The notes under the pieces are model-generated. The model made no database searches and had not been told where the DNA came from. It worked only from the letters and a program-made list of their open reading frames with translations. From Cercis canadensis (lineage: Eukaryota > Streptophyta > Magnoliopsida > Fabales > Fabaceae), in NCBI GenBank assembly GCA_003255065.1, contig QAOA01005184.1, positions 186,001 through 250,000 of the forward strand: a stretch of DNA of 64,000 bases, read 5' to 3'. Below, in pieces: positions 12,932-24,040 of the stretch; the first letter of the stretch is position 1; each line of letters opens with the position of its first letter. Both the position numbers and the translations under genes were made by a program.

Positions 12932-13262
12932 AGTCTTAGGGAGAATTTGTCATGTGGGCCTGTAAGCGTGTGGCATAATATACTTAGATAAGTATCAACT
13001 TTACTCAAAACCTTAAGCTCTTAAGTCTTTGTCTAATCCGAATATTATATACACACTCACACCATTCACATGTGCACCTTTTCATATGTGAGTATTCATA
13101 ATTTCCTTAACCATGGGCTCTAATACCAATTATTAGGAAGAATTCGTCATTTGGGCCCGTGAACGTGTGTTATAACATACTTGAATAAGCACTAACTTGA
13201 CCCAAAAGCTTAATCTCTTGAGTCTTAGGCAAATCCAAGTATTATATGTCACACTCTTTCAT
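12932..13262 (-). mobile_element. TRIM-like short LTR element
   Basis: Two direct repeats of about 130 bp (near 12932-13065 and 13128-13262) share the pattern GAA(T)TT-GTCAT-TGGGCC ... CTTAAGTCTT. Just before the right repeat lies GGGCTCTAATACCA, the reverse complement of a tRNA-Met-like primer site (TGGTATTAGAGCCC). This arrangement fits a terminal-repeat-in-miniature element read on the minus strand. The same element is in EF1-alpha copy 2 (about 38758-39085), so it predates the duplication. Exact ends are not certain. Confidence 0.5.
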
Positions 13263-13963
13263 CTTTTATACTTAATGTGTGACTTCTTTACTTTATATTA
13301 TTTAACAACTCACCACTCACATATACATTCTTAACAGAAAGTTGATGGAATTTTCGGCTTCATCTTAACTTTCTTACTACGTGCATAGAACTTCTTTTAG
13401 TAAAAGAAAACATTTATATTAATCAAAAAAGAGATACAAAACAAGTCATCTCTTATAGCTTCCACCGGGGATCGAGATAGCAAGTGTAAAATATCATACA
13501 CAAAAAAGATTTTTATGAGAAGAGTGGTTCGCTAAAGCAAGATGTAGATCAATGGCTTGAGTTGGAGGCCTTAGGATTCCGTTGGCAACGTATCTCACAT
13601 GTGCCTTGCCTTTGATTTTGGCATAGCCTAGCCAACTTCTAAATTTTTAATTTAAAAAAAAAAAAAAGTAAAATTAAAATTAAAATATTTAGTTTTTTGG
13701 CCTTGATATATTATATTATTAGTTATTTTTTCATGTGGAGTTTAGACAAGACTGCACTCATTCTGCCTTCTACTCGTCCTTGGACTCCTTACTGACGCCG
13801 CCAAGAGTCAAAGCCACCACTACTCACATCTAGTTGTCACCGGCAATGGCTTCTCACTTGGAAGCAGAAGCAAAATCCGGAAACTCTTGCATCCCCCTCC
13901 CTTTTTACAATGAGTTTTGTAGTAAACCTTTTTACAATGAGTTTTGTAGTAAATAGTTTTACA

Positions 13964-14259
13964 TGTTAGATATAAAACTATTCATAAACTTTCACTTAAG
14001 AGCTTAAGTTTTTAGGTTGAATCAATTTTTCACATGATATTAAGGTCTCTTTGATCAAACGGTCAGAAGATTGAATCTTTCTGCTCTTACTTTTTCAATT
14101 AAATTAAAATTTTAGCATAAGATATAAATAGATTTGTGTTTTGTTAATGTTTTAAACCCAAAAGACTTTTGCATGCAGGAGACGACGTGTTAGATATAAA
14201 ATCATTCATAAATTTTTATTTAATAACTTAAACTTTTAGATTAAATCAATTCTTAACCA
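13964..14259 (+). mobile_element. TRIM-like short LTR element with 5-bp target duplication
   Basis: Direct repeats of about 71 bp, 13964-14034 and 14188-14259, both begin TGTTAGATATAAAA and end in CA. TGATATTAAGGTC, similar to a tRNA-Met primer site, follows the first repeat. The five bases on each side are TTACA, a perfect target duplication. Total length is 296 bp with no coding capacity. A diverged version is in the second EF1-alpha block near 39750-40035. Confidence 0.6.
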
Positions 14260-14924
14260 TTACAACACGTGAAAAATGAAGGAACCTGCAAACACAGCTG
14301 GCAATAGCTTTCATGCATGTTACAACTATGGAATGCCGTTATGAGAATCCGCTATCGGCCCCAAGTGGCACAGACATGTTACAACACAGTTACACATGAT
14401 ATCCTGCAAAATTCCTTGGACAATGACTTGTTCTTTAATTTGGTTCCTGCATCTTTAATTATTTGAGTTGTATCAAATTATGGGCCTAACCCATTTACAA
14501 GCCCAAAACTAGCAACTGGTTACAATTCAAGCTTTTTCGGCCTAACCCAGTTTTGGGCTGGCTCGTTAGGGCTGCAGGCTTGTTCAATTATTTATTTATT
14601 CATTTAGATATTTTTTATTTTAATCTATTTTAAAAATTTTAATTTTATTTAATTTTAAGAATAATAAAGAAATCAAATAATATAGTCTCATTCGCCATTA
14701 TGACCTTATAAGATATGGGTAGCGCTGGCTAAATTTGGCCCATTTAAGAATCAGGCCTTTGGGCAGGACCCAGCGATTTGGCACAGCCAGAGATAGGAAT
14801 AGAATAGCAAGAGCCTAAACAAATTTGTTTGTGGCGGGAAAATGAATATCACTACTAAACGACGTCGTAAGTTTTCCATCGCTTAGTAACGAAGCGACAT
14901 AAGGTTATAACAGGGAACACAAAT

Positions 14925-15063
14925 AAAAACCAAGGGCATTTTGGAATTCGAAAAGTTGCTGCTGTGGTATAAAATGCCTCAAACCCTAACACTTGCTACG
15001 GCTCTGCTCATTTTCTGTGTTGCCAGTCTCTGTACTGCGGCTGAGGGTTCTGAATAAGGAATT
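14925..15063 (+). promoter_or_regulatory. Orphan EF1-alpha core promoter and leader (copy 1)
   Basis: It contains a tef-box-like AAGGGCATTTTGGAA at about 14933, a TATA box (GGTATAAAATGCC) at about 14967 and a telo-box AAACCCTAA at 14981-14989, in the order and spacing seen in front of the EF1-alpha gene at 40.8 kb. tef and telo boxes are established elements of plant EF1-alpha promoters. Downstream homology stops in the leader at 15063, so if active it would drive transcription into repeat DNA. Confidence 0.7.
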
Positions 15064-15079
15064 TTCTGTGATGGATAAA

Positions 15080-15565
15080 GACGGTTGAGCTTGCAGGATG
15101 TAGAGATGTGAACAGAAATCAGGTGATTGAATTAAAAACTAAAAGCCATAGTCAAAATAAATATAAAACTAATAATAAGGACTAAGGAATTCATTTATTT
15201 GTATAAGACAAGTACAGCATCAAAAGGAGAATAATTTACTTAATTAATTTAAATTTATGTATTTTATTCTTGTATTTGTTTGGAGATTTTTTTGGTCAAA
15301 GGCATTTTTCTATTAATACAACTCTAGTTATTAAGAGGGGAAAGTGGAGGCTCATTGACTGTAAAAATGTAGTTTTAAAAACAAATTATCTTAACGGGGT
15401 ATATTGAAAATTATTTATTATTTTAGGACACTTTTGAATAAAATAATTTAAGAGAAAATGACAAATTAAGTCACGCTACTTTTAAAACAACGTAATTCAT
15501 TGAGTCGTGTTACATTAGAATAGCAGGACCCACTATCTTTTGACATCTATTAAAACATAGGCAAA
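15080..15565 (+). repeat. Dispersed repeat, copy 1 (partner at 27018)
   Basis: It starts AGACGGTTGAGCTTGCAGGA and matches 27018-27445 with indels; shared markers include AAAAACTAAAAGCCATAGTC and AGGGGAAAGTGGAGGCTCAT. No ORF. This is probably a transposon remnant of unknown class. It abuts the broken end of the EF1-alpha promoter duplicate. Confidence 0.75.
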
Positions 15566-16170
15566 CAACAAAATGACAATAAATTGAGTTGTCGTATGTA
15601 TACTCAATACAAAGCAAAAGGCCTTCTAATATTGTTTAGAGAAGTGTATCCCAAATAAGTACTTAATCAAATTAAAAATAATTTGAAAATTAATTAATCT
15701 AATTAACTTATTTTGATGTTTTCTGCTTATAGCCGAAGAAACGCGCTGCTTGAAAAGTTTTTCGCAAATATAATTTAATAATTGTTGCTAATAAAAAAAA
15801 ATACCAGCTCCAATAGTATATATTCTATGTTTGGTTTGATGGTGGGATATCTAAAAAGCACTTTTGTCCCTGCAGCTATTCAAAGTAGTTTTTGGTTTGG
15901 GGAGGGGCAAAAGTGATTTTCGGATTATTATAGCAAAATGTTTGTGAAAAGATTATCACTTGCAATCTATAACTACATTTCATGATATAATTGCGCAACA
16001 CATCCTACTTTAATTTTGAGAAAGTCTACTTGCAAACAAGTGTAAAGTGAGCTTTGTTTAAACTTAAATACTCAATTGGCAACATTGAACTGCGTCAATT
16101 TAAAGAGGCAAAGCAACAGCAAGCACCTCATCAATGAGGGATTAAGAAGCCAGAACAACACACGGGCTAT
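15566..16170. other. Intergenic, nothing recognised
   Basis: AT-rich sequence with stops in every frame. No repeat partner was noticed in the window. Confidence 0.4.
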
Positions 16171-16189
16171 GTAATTTGTTACAATATGT

Positions 16190-16370
16190 TCATGTAGCCG
16201 GAGAATAATCATAGTCACCGACACCATCATCGTCATCACCTCCTTCCATTTACGCAGCTGTTGCATAGTCATAACCTCCATCATCATCATCACCACCATC
16301 ACCTTCAATGCAGGCTGCAGCTGCATAATCACCATCATAATCTCCATCTGCATCTTTCATGCACCATGGG
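16190..16370 (-). pseudogene. Acidic Asp/Gly/Tyr/Ala-rich coding remnant
   Basis: On the minus strand one frame reads DADGDYDGDYAAAACIEGDG then DDDDGGYDYATAA, a stop, and in the same frame MEGGDDDDGVGDYDYSPAT and a second stop. The same-frame continuation with the same composition suggests the C-terminal end of a low-complexity acidic protein interrupted by one stop. Alternatively it is a degenerate ATC/ACC trinucleotide tract that merely happens to translate this way. No family is recognised. Confidence 0.25.
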
Positions 16371-17129
16371 GCAATGATCTTGGAAACAGATACGCAACAC
16401 GTTGGAGCTTTTTTCTTTTCTTTTCTTTTTTTAGCTATAAACACGTTGGAGCTAGCAGCCAAAAGCAACATAATAGTGATGTGTTCAAATGGTGCTTCCC
16501 TTGAGAAGTTAGAATCTTTTGGTTGGCTGATGGCTTTTAACACAAAAGCGGTCCAAGTTTGAGGTATTAGGATCCTTTATCCAAATTTTATTTTGGTGCT
16601 TTTTCCTCTAATTGGACTCTTTCTTAACCTCTTCGATAAATTAAATATCAAAATGACCGAAACTAGGGCTGTTAGAACTTTTTATTCAAATTTTAGTTTC
16701 AATGATTAGTTTGAGCCCAATTGAATATCCACTTAATTGGATCCTTTCCAAACTTTGGTCTTAAAAATCATTATTTAGTCCATTACTCATCTTCACTCTT
16801 TTTTTAAAATTTCGCATCAAATTAAAGTTTAAAAGTGAAGGCTCAACACTTACATATCTGGCTTTAGGTGGATGAAAAAAGAGAGAATTAGAAAAAAGAA
16901 AAGTAATAGACATTTTTTTTTTAAAAAAAAAATAGAAACGAAAAGTAAAAATTATCAAAAAAAAAAAAGTATCACTAGTAGTAGTATCACAATATAACCA
17001 TTCGTTATTATGTGATTCTCATTTATAATGATCATTTTATTGTCTGTTTGAACGATGGTTATTATGTGATACTCAATAGTTATTTTTTATGTTTTGGTGA
17101 TTATCACTTTTTATTTCTTTTTTTAAAAA

Positions 17130-18110
17130 AAATATTAAAAGAATTATTATAAAGAAATTCAATACAAAGAATTATAGGTGGATTTCAAAGTTATATTTTA
17201 TTTCACTTAGTCACTGGTCAATGACCATTTGAAGTTTTATATGACTAGTAATCATTTATGTTGCACGGGTATTAGTACGAGTTTCGTACTTGGTATGGTA
17301 CGAAACATCGATACGACTATTTTTCAAAAAATGGGGGGATGAGTATGCCATGTCATTATCATATATATCAAATAGAACAAAAAATCCTAAAATTCTCCAA
17401 GTATTAAAAATATCAACCACTAATCTTTAACAAACAAGTATCAAGTATTAATTTAAAATACAAATCATCAATGAAAAATTTAAAATTCAGCTCCTAACAT
17501 TATTAATTTCATCATTTCCATCACCACGATCAATAGAGAATGAGTGGGTGAGCAACAAAAGAGGAAGAACGAAGAAGAAAGAAGAAGAAATTGGAGAAAT
17601 TTTGGATAATTGGTTTCAATTCGAGCTCCCTTTAGTAAATAGGATAAGAAATCCTATCTTGCTGGAAACGATGTGTTTCAATGAATTTAGAATTTGCACT
17701 GAAAAGAAAAAATGTTGTTCCACTTAACTAGCTACCTCAGCATTGCGTGAAACGATGTCGTTTTACTTAAGTTTTGGTTCAACATGTTTTGTAGCCATAG
17801 AAACACGTTTTGAAACGTACCTAAAAAAAATGAGCTTGGTATGCATTTTCACCATTGATACGCATTTTGCGTTTCGGAGACGTCCTCGAATCAGGTACGC
17901 CTGGAATTTTGCTGTTTTGTTGCTTCTTAGGTGGTCATTTTATTATTCCAATGATCAATGTGTGACTATTAGAAACAATATGACCAATAGTCATGTAAAA
18001 CTACAAATGACCATTGTTCATAAGATACAACTCAATGCTATGACTAAAATGAAATAAAATATAACTTTGAACTCACTTAAAATTATTTTTATTTGACTTC
18101 CTTAATCCCA
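17130..18110. mobile_element. Inverted-repeat (MITE-like) element
   Basis: The left arm, about 17130-17260, contains TCAAAGTTATATTTTATTTC followed by a CTTAGTCA block and CAATGACCATTTGAAGTTTT. The right arm, about 17965-18110, contains the reverse complement (AAAACTACAAATGACCATTG, then ATGAAATAAAATATAACTTT). The 700-bp interior has no convincing ORF and includes a small GTACGAGTTTCGTAC palindrome at about 17277. No transposase is present. The precise ends and target duplication are unresolved. Confidence 0.6.
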
Positions 18111-18499
18111 AAAATGTTAGTGAATCTTCCTTTAAAATATAGATTAACTTTGAGTTAGCTGTGTGAGAAAATTTTAAATATGACACAATTACTTAACATC
18201 ATCACTAGAAGCAACCAATGAAAAAGTGACAACAAACTAAAACCGAGCACGAGCTAGCCAAACGAAAGACTCATACAGAGTTCCTGTTACCTGCAGCTAA
18301 ACATAAAGACCGCATCTACTTGGCGGCGGGAAGACGAACGGCGATTTCTCGCCCAGCAGTGGTTGACGGCGGCTTCTACTGGAGGCATCACAGTTTGTTT
18401 CTGAACAAGAGCTTCTTGCTACAATGTATGATGATGGATAAGAAAGCGAAGAATTTTGTGAAACAACCATGCACTTGTGAGTTTGAACAATGAAGGTAC

Positions 18500-18983
18500 T
18501 GGATTGTTGAATTGGCCACCGAATTAGTGAAATCTGCATATGTTTGTATTGATGTTTATAAGAAAATGCGAGAAGAAAGCAATGAGAAGCCTGATGAAAC
18601 CACAGTTGGAAGCGCTCTATCATCGTGTACGGCGTTGAAAGATTTGGAGGTTGGTAAGGAAATTCACAGTTATATTGCAACTGAACTAGATTTAACAACT
18701 ATAATGGGGAATGCATTGCTGGACATGTATTGTAAGTGTCGCTGTCTGAGTATAGCCAGGAAAATATTTGATGAAATGCCTATGAAAAATGTGATTTGTT
18801 GGACCAGTATGGTAACTGGGTATCTGAATTATGGTCAGTTAGATGAAGCTCGAGATTTGTTTGAGAAGAGTCCAACTAGGGATATTGTTCTTTGGACAGC
18901 TATGATTAATGGGTATGTGCAATTTAATCGTTTTGATGAGGTTGCCATGCATATTATTTCGAGAGATGCAAATCAGAAGAATC
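18500..18983 (+). pseudogene. PPR protein fragment (PLS class), 5' part, interrupted
   Basis: The frame encodes three to four pentatricopeptide-like repeats with typical PLS spacing: KPDETTVGSALSSCTALKDL, GNALLDMYCKC, ARKIFDEMPMKNVICWTSMV and WTAMINGYVQF. These proteins bind organelle RNA. The closest type I recall is At1g31430-like. The N-terminal part is missing: no ATG or transit peptide precedes it and upstream codons are disordered. Near 18945 the frame shifts, because the text just before the insertion reads EMQIRRI in another frame. The coding text then resumes at 23933 beyond a Copia element inserted in antisense. The gene was already decaying or decayed in parallel. Confidence 0.8.
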
Positions 18984-19216
18984 TGTAAAAATCTGAGAAT
19001 AATTTCTCTCTTACTGCTATTGACAACCAGACTTTACATATATAGGAATTGATGAAAGCAATCAATTCCTCATTATAAGCAATAGCCTAATCTAAGGGAT
19101 TCTATTTACATTAATTATCCCTAGTCAGCTATCCTAATAAATACAATTAACTACAGCTGATTGAATACAATTAGCTATCCCTTAATTTCCTCCCTTAATA
19201 TCTGGGATTTCCAACA
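18984..19216 (-). repeat. 3' LTR of the antisense Copia element
   Basis: The LTR is 233 bp. On the plus strand it opens TGTAAAAATCTGAG and closes ATTTCCAACA, next to the polypurine tract complement CTCCCCCTCAAGCT. Confidence 0.9.
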
Positions 19217-22200
19217 CTCCCCCTCAAGCTGAGGCATAGATATTGATTATGCCCAACTTGCTTGTTAATTCTTCAACCTGTGGTCTAGGAAGGCTCTTGG
19301 TAAGAAGATCAGCTACCTGCTGCTTTGTGGGCAGATATCTTAGACTAATAAGCCTATTATCAACCTTTTCTTTAATGAAATGTCTGTCAATCTCTACATG
19401 CTTAGTTCTGTCATGATGGACTGGATTGTGGGCTATGTTGACTACTGCTTGGTTGTCACAATATAAGGATATGGGTAGAGGTATAGGAACCCGAAGTTCC
19501 TTTAGTATTCTTTTTAGCCAAATACCCTTCTGGCTGCAACAGCCTGCTTTTTACTTCTCCATGTCACTAGATTTCCCCACACATAAGTACAATAACCTGA
19601 AGTAGAGTGTTTATCAGTTACTGACCCTGCCCAATCTGCATCAGTGAATATTTCAACATGTTTCTGCCTTCCTTTTCTAAAATACAGTCCCTTTCCTGGA
19701 GTGCTCTTTAAGTACCTCAAAATTCTGTACACTGCATCCATGTAGCCTTCCTTAGGAAAATGCATAAATTGGCTCACCACGCTTACTGCAAATGCAATGT
19801 TATGCCGTGTGTGTGCAAGGCATATGAGTTTTCCTACAAGCCATTGATACCTCCCTTTATCAGCATCTTTGCCATCCTCTGCTCCCCCTAACTTCTTATT
19901 AGGTTCCATAGGGGTGTCAGCTGGTTTACAGCCCATCATTCCAGTTTCTTGCAATAAATCCAGCACATATTTTCGCTGTGAGATTGAAATGCCAGTATGG
20001 TTCCTTGCTACCTTCATCCCTAGGAAGTATTTTAGAGGTCCTAGGTCTTTAAGCTCAAATATCTTGCTGACATAATTCTTTAATGAACTGATTTCAATTA
20101 GATCATTCTATGTTATAATCATATCATCCATATACACAATGAGGATAGTAATCTTACCTCTTAATGAGTGCTTAAAGAACATGGTGTGATCGGTTTGAGC
20201 TTGGCAGTACCCTCTATTCTTCACAATCTTTACAAGTTTCTCAAACCATGCTCTTGGGGATTGTTTCATCCCATAAAGAGCCTTTTTCAATCTGCACACC
20301 TTCCCTTTTGGTCCCTCAAACCCGGGAAGTATATTCATGGAGACTTCCTCATTCAGCACTCCATTAAGAAAAGCATTCTTCACATCTAGCTGATGGAGAG
20401 GCCAGTCTAAGTTTGCTGCCAATGAAAACAGCACCCTCACTGTGTTGAGTTTTGCTACAGGTGCAAATGTCTCCTGATAGTCAATGCCATAGGTTTGAGT
20501 AAATCCCCTTGCAACCAGTCTAGCTTTATACATGTCTATGCTGCCATCACCTTTATATTTAATAGTAAACAACCATTTACATCCAACTGTCTTCTTATCA
20601 ATAGGTAGGTCCCTGAATTCCCAAGTGCCATTTTTCTCAAGTGCCCTCTTCTCTTCCAAAACAGCATGCTTCCATTCAGGTTTAATGACTGCTTCATATA
20701 TGTTTTTAGGAATTGCTGTCTTGGAGAGGTCAGTGGTGAAAGCATGAAAACTAGGAGATAGCTGTTCATATGACACAAATTTGAAAATAGGGTGTTTTGT
20801 ACATGCCCTTACCCCTTTTCTTATTGCAATTGGAAAGTCTCCCAAGTTTTGGGGCAATTCAGTCAGCTGCTGCATGGCTGGTTGAGTTTTTGTTAGATGT
20901 TGTATGGGTCATTCAGTACTATGAGTGTTATTAGAGCACACTCTAGGTTCAGATGATTGCCCTTGCTCTATGTTGGATTTGTCACCCTTTGAAGATGTAT
21001 TTCTCCTGGAATAAACAAGCAATTCTTGAGGGTCTTTAGGGTTTTCTGTTTCTGTGGTGACTGGTTCAAGTTCAGTCAAGATGGTTTCGGGGATAGACAA
21101 AGGAGTTTCGGGAATAGGTAAAAAAGTAGAAGTGGTTGCGGAAATTATGGAAGGTTGAGCAGGTCCTATTTCAACTTGTTGAATAGGTCCTGTTTCAGAT
21201 GATGGAATGGTCTGCTGTTCAAGCTCTAAGATGGTTTCCCAACACACATCTTCGCCTATATGCTCCCTCTGAAGATGTGTGGGGGGAAAGTATGGTTCTG
21301 TTTCAAAGAAGGTGACATCCTTAGATACAAAAAAACCGTTTGAGAGGAGGTGAATAACACTTATACCCTTTTTGAGTGGGTGAGTATCCTACAAACACAC
21401 ATTTGTGTGCCCTAGGATCAAGTTTGGATTGTCTAGGAAATTGGAAGTAAACAAAGACCTTACAACCGAAAGTCTTAGGGGAGAGAGATGTAGGACTGAA
21501 GTAGGGAAAGGACTGTTGAAGGACTGAAATGGGGGTTTGAAAGGCCCAAACTTTAGAAGGCATCCGATTAATGAGATGAGTTGCTGTTAGAACAGCCTCT
21601 CCCCATAGATGTTTGGGAACATGCATAGTGAACATGAGGGATCTAGCCACTTCTAAGAGATGGCGATTTTTTCTCTTGGATATACCATTCTGTTGGGGGG
21701 GTATTGGCACAAGAACTTTGGTGAATTATACCCTAAGAATTAAGGTATTCTCCTAGGATATAGTTAAAATATTCCTTTCCATTATCGATGCGAAAAATAT
21801 GAATGGTGGCTTTGAACTGATTTTGGACCATAGAATGAAAAATTTTGAAGGTTTGGGAGGCTTTAGATTTTTCTTTTAGGAGGTATACCCAGCAAATTTT
21901 AGTATGGTCATCAATAAATGTAATGAACTATCTAGCCCCGGAAGTACTTTTCACTCTAGAGGGTCCCCAAACATCACTATGAATAAGGGCAAAAGGTCTA
22001 GAGGTAGTATATGGTTTAACATTATATGGAACTCGAGTTTGCTTGGCTAATTGACACACCTCACAAGAAAGAGAATTGAAATTTTCATTGATAAATAAGG
22101 TTGGAAACAACCACTTGAGGTACAGAAAATTAGGATGCCCTAACCTACGATGCCACAACATAATTTGATCAGATTTGGACACTTACAGCAAGAGCTTGTT

Positions 22201-23676
22201 TATTAGGAGGTCCACAGTTTTTCCAGAAGTAGAGACCATCTGACATACTAGCACTGCCAATCATCTTCCCCGTAGCCTGCTCCTGTATAACACAACAATC
22301 AGGGGTAAATTTCACTCGGCATTGGGAGTCATTGGTCAATTTACTGATTGAAACAAGGTTGCAAGTTAAATTAGGGACATGAAGAACAGAATGAAGAACC
22401 AGATTTTTGGTTAATTTGATTGACCCAAAACCAGCAACAGGTGCGAGAGATCCATTGGCTACCCTTACCCGATAGTCATAGGTGCATGGTGTATAGGAGA
22501 ATAAAAGAGAGGAATCACCTGTCATATGGTCCGAAGCTCCAGAATCAAAGATCCAAGGAGCTGAATGTGCAGGTTCAGGGTTAGACATAGAGAGGGCCGT
22601 ACCTTTAAGAGCTAGAGAACATGTAGGTGTCTCGGATTGGGTACTAAGCAATCGGTGGAGTGCTTCCAGTTGAGGTTTAGACAGCTGAACACTAGAGACT
22701 TCTTCCTCTCCCCAAGTTTCTTCAAGTGTAGGTTCACTAGAAACTCGGTGGGCCTTGCCTTCTCTTTTATTTTTAGATTTCCAGCCAGGGGGTACTCCAT
22801 GGAGTTGGAAGCACTTCTCCCGGGTGTGGCCTATCTTCTTACAGTAGCTGCAAGTAGGACGATCTCCAAGCTTGAGTGGCTTGTTGTCACCTCGAATTTT
22901 AGGATCAGAACTGCCCTTGGTATAGAGGGCAGTAGTTTCAGCAGAGATTGGGTTTTTTTCTTCTCCCAACATTACCCTCTTTCTGTTTTCTTCACGTCTC
23001 ACTTCAGCAAAGGCTTCTCCAATTGATGGCAGAGGCCTTCTTCCCAAGATCCGACCACGTACCTCATCCAAAGTTCTGTTTAAACCTGCCAGAAAATCAT
23101 ACAGTCGCTCCTTGTCCAGATGTGCCTTGAATTTGACATGTTCATCAACATCTCCCCAATCAGATTCATAGAACAAATCTAGTTCTTGCCACAGAACCTT
23201 TAGGGAGTTGTAATATCCAGTGACATCCAGGTTGTCTTGCCTAATATCCTTCAGCTTCAACTTGATCTCAAACACTTGAGATGCATTCTCAAGGTCTGAG
23301 TAGGTTTCTTTGACAGCATCCCAAATCGCCTTGTTTTTCTTGAACAGCAAATAGATTCGGCTGATGGTTGGCTCCATGGAGTTGATGAGCCAAGACATGA
23401 CAATGGAGTTATTAAGTTCCCAAGCAGCATAGCTGGGATCATCAAGCTTGGGTTTACTGAGTTCACCAGTAATAAAACCCAGCTTTCCCCGTCCTCTAAT
23501 CACCATGAGGACTGACTGAGACCAGTGGAGAAAGTTCTTCCCATCTAGCCTATGATTTGTAATGACTAGAGAAGAATTTTCACCAAAGGAAGAGATACCT
23601 GGAGTGGACAAACTGGTATTACTACCAGAACTCCCTTTTCCCGAAAGATCCATGATTTGAACTTGCTCTGATACCA

Positions 23677-23932
23677 TGTAAAAATCTGAGAATAATTTCT
23701 CTCTTACTGCTATTGACAACCAGACTTTACATATATAGGAATTGATGACAGCAATCAATTCCTAATTATAAGCAATAGCCTAATCTAAGGGATTCTATTT
23801 ACATTAATTATCCCTAGTCAGCTATCCTAATAAATACAATTAACTACAGCTAATTAAATACAATAACTCCAGCTGATTGAATACAATTAGCTATTCCTTA
23901 ATTTCCTCTCTTAATATCTGGGATTTCCAACA
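23677..23932 (-). repeat. 5' LTR of the antisense Copia element
   Basis: The LTR is 256 bp. It is the same as the other LTR except for about four substitutions and an extra 23-bp tandem duplication around CAGCTAATTAAATACAATAA (near 23848). It is followed by target duplication GAATC. Confidence 0.9.
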
Positions 23933-24040
23933 GAATCAAACCAGATAAATTTATTGTGGTTGCCCTCCTTACAGGTTGTGCTCAGTTGGGAGCTCCAAAA
24001 GTTATCTATGTCAAGTTGTACTTAGCATTTCCTCGAGTAG
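23933..24040 (+). pseudogene. PPR protein fragment, 3' part after the Copia insertion
   Basis: Directly after the LTR the sequence reads RIKPDKFIVVALLTGCAQLG, the canonical beginning of the next PPR unit, following on from the fragment that ends at 18983. Similarity fades after GCAQLGA, where a full-length member would continue with a further repeat and E motifs. The 3' half of the gene is therefore also lost here. Confidence 0.75.

Larger units (their letters stand above)
12437..15063 (+). repeat. Segmental duplicate of the EF1-alpha upstream region (copy 1)
   Basis: This block matches 38257-40895 in the same orientation. The first 1.45 kb (to about 13880) is almost identical, with only a handful of substitutions. 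The rest, including two short LTR-like inserts, is clearly more diverged and carries small indels. The block ends within the 5' leader of EF1-alpha, so no intron or coding sequence follows. A minus-strand open frame at 12619-13008 is present in both copies at equal length, but it overlaps a TRIM-like repeat and has no recognisable domain, so I do not call it a gene. Confidence 0.92.
18984..23932 (-). mobile_element. Copia LTR retrotransposon inserted in the PPR pseudogene
   Basis: The element lies on the minus strand between LTRs of 233 bp (18984-19216) and 256 bp (23677-23932), with perfect 5-bp target duplications GAATC (18979-18983 and 23933-23937). The primer site (reverse complement GCTCTGATACCA) sits at about 23665-23676, and the polypurine tract is next to the other LTR. 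Parts in order on the minus strand: GAG with zinc knuckle (CSYCKKIGHTREKC), protease (WIFDSGASDHMT), pre-integrase (WHRRLGHPN), integrase, RT (YMDDMIIT) and RNase H. The polyprotein frame is broken in several places, about five or six. The LTRs differ by about four substitutions plus a 23-bp duplication, so insertion is recent, of the order of one or a few million years. GAG and integrase differ from those of the 5.6 and 33.5 kb copies, so it is another Copia lineage. Confidence 0.95.

Noticed and set aside
19514-22800. Plus-strand open frames inside the antisense Copia element
   Set aside because: They are shadows of the polyprotein on the other strand and have no independent domain.
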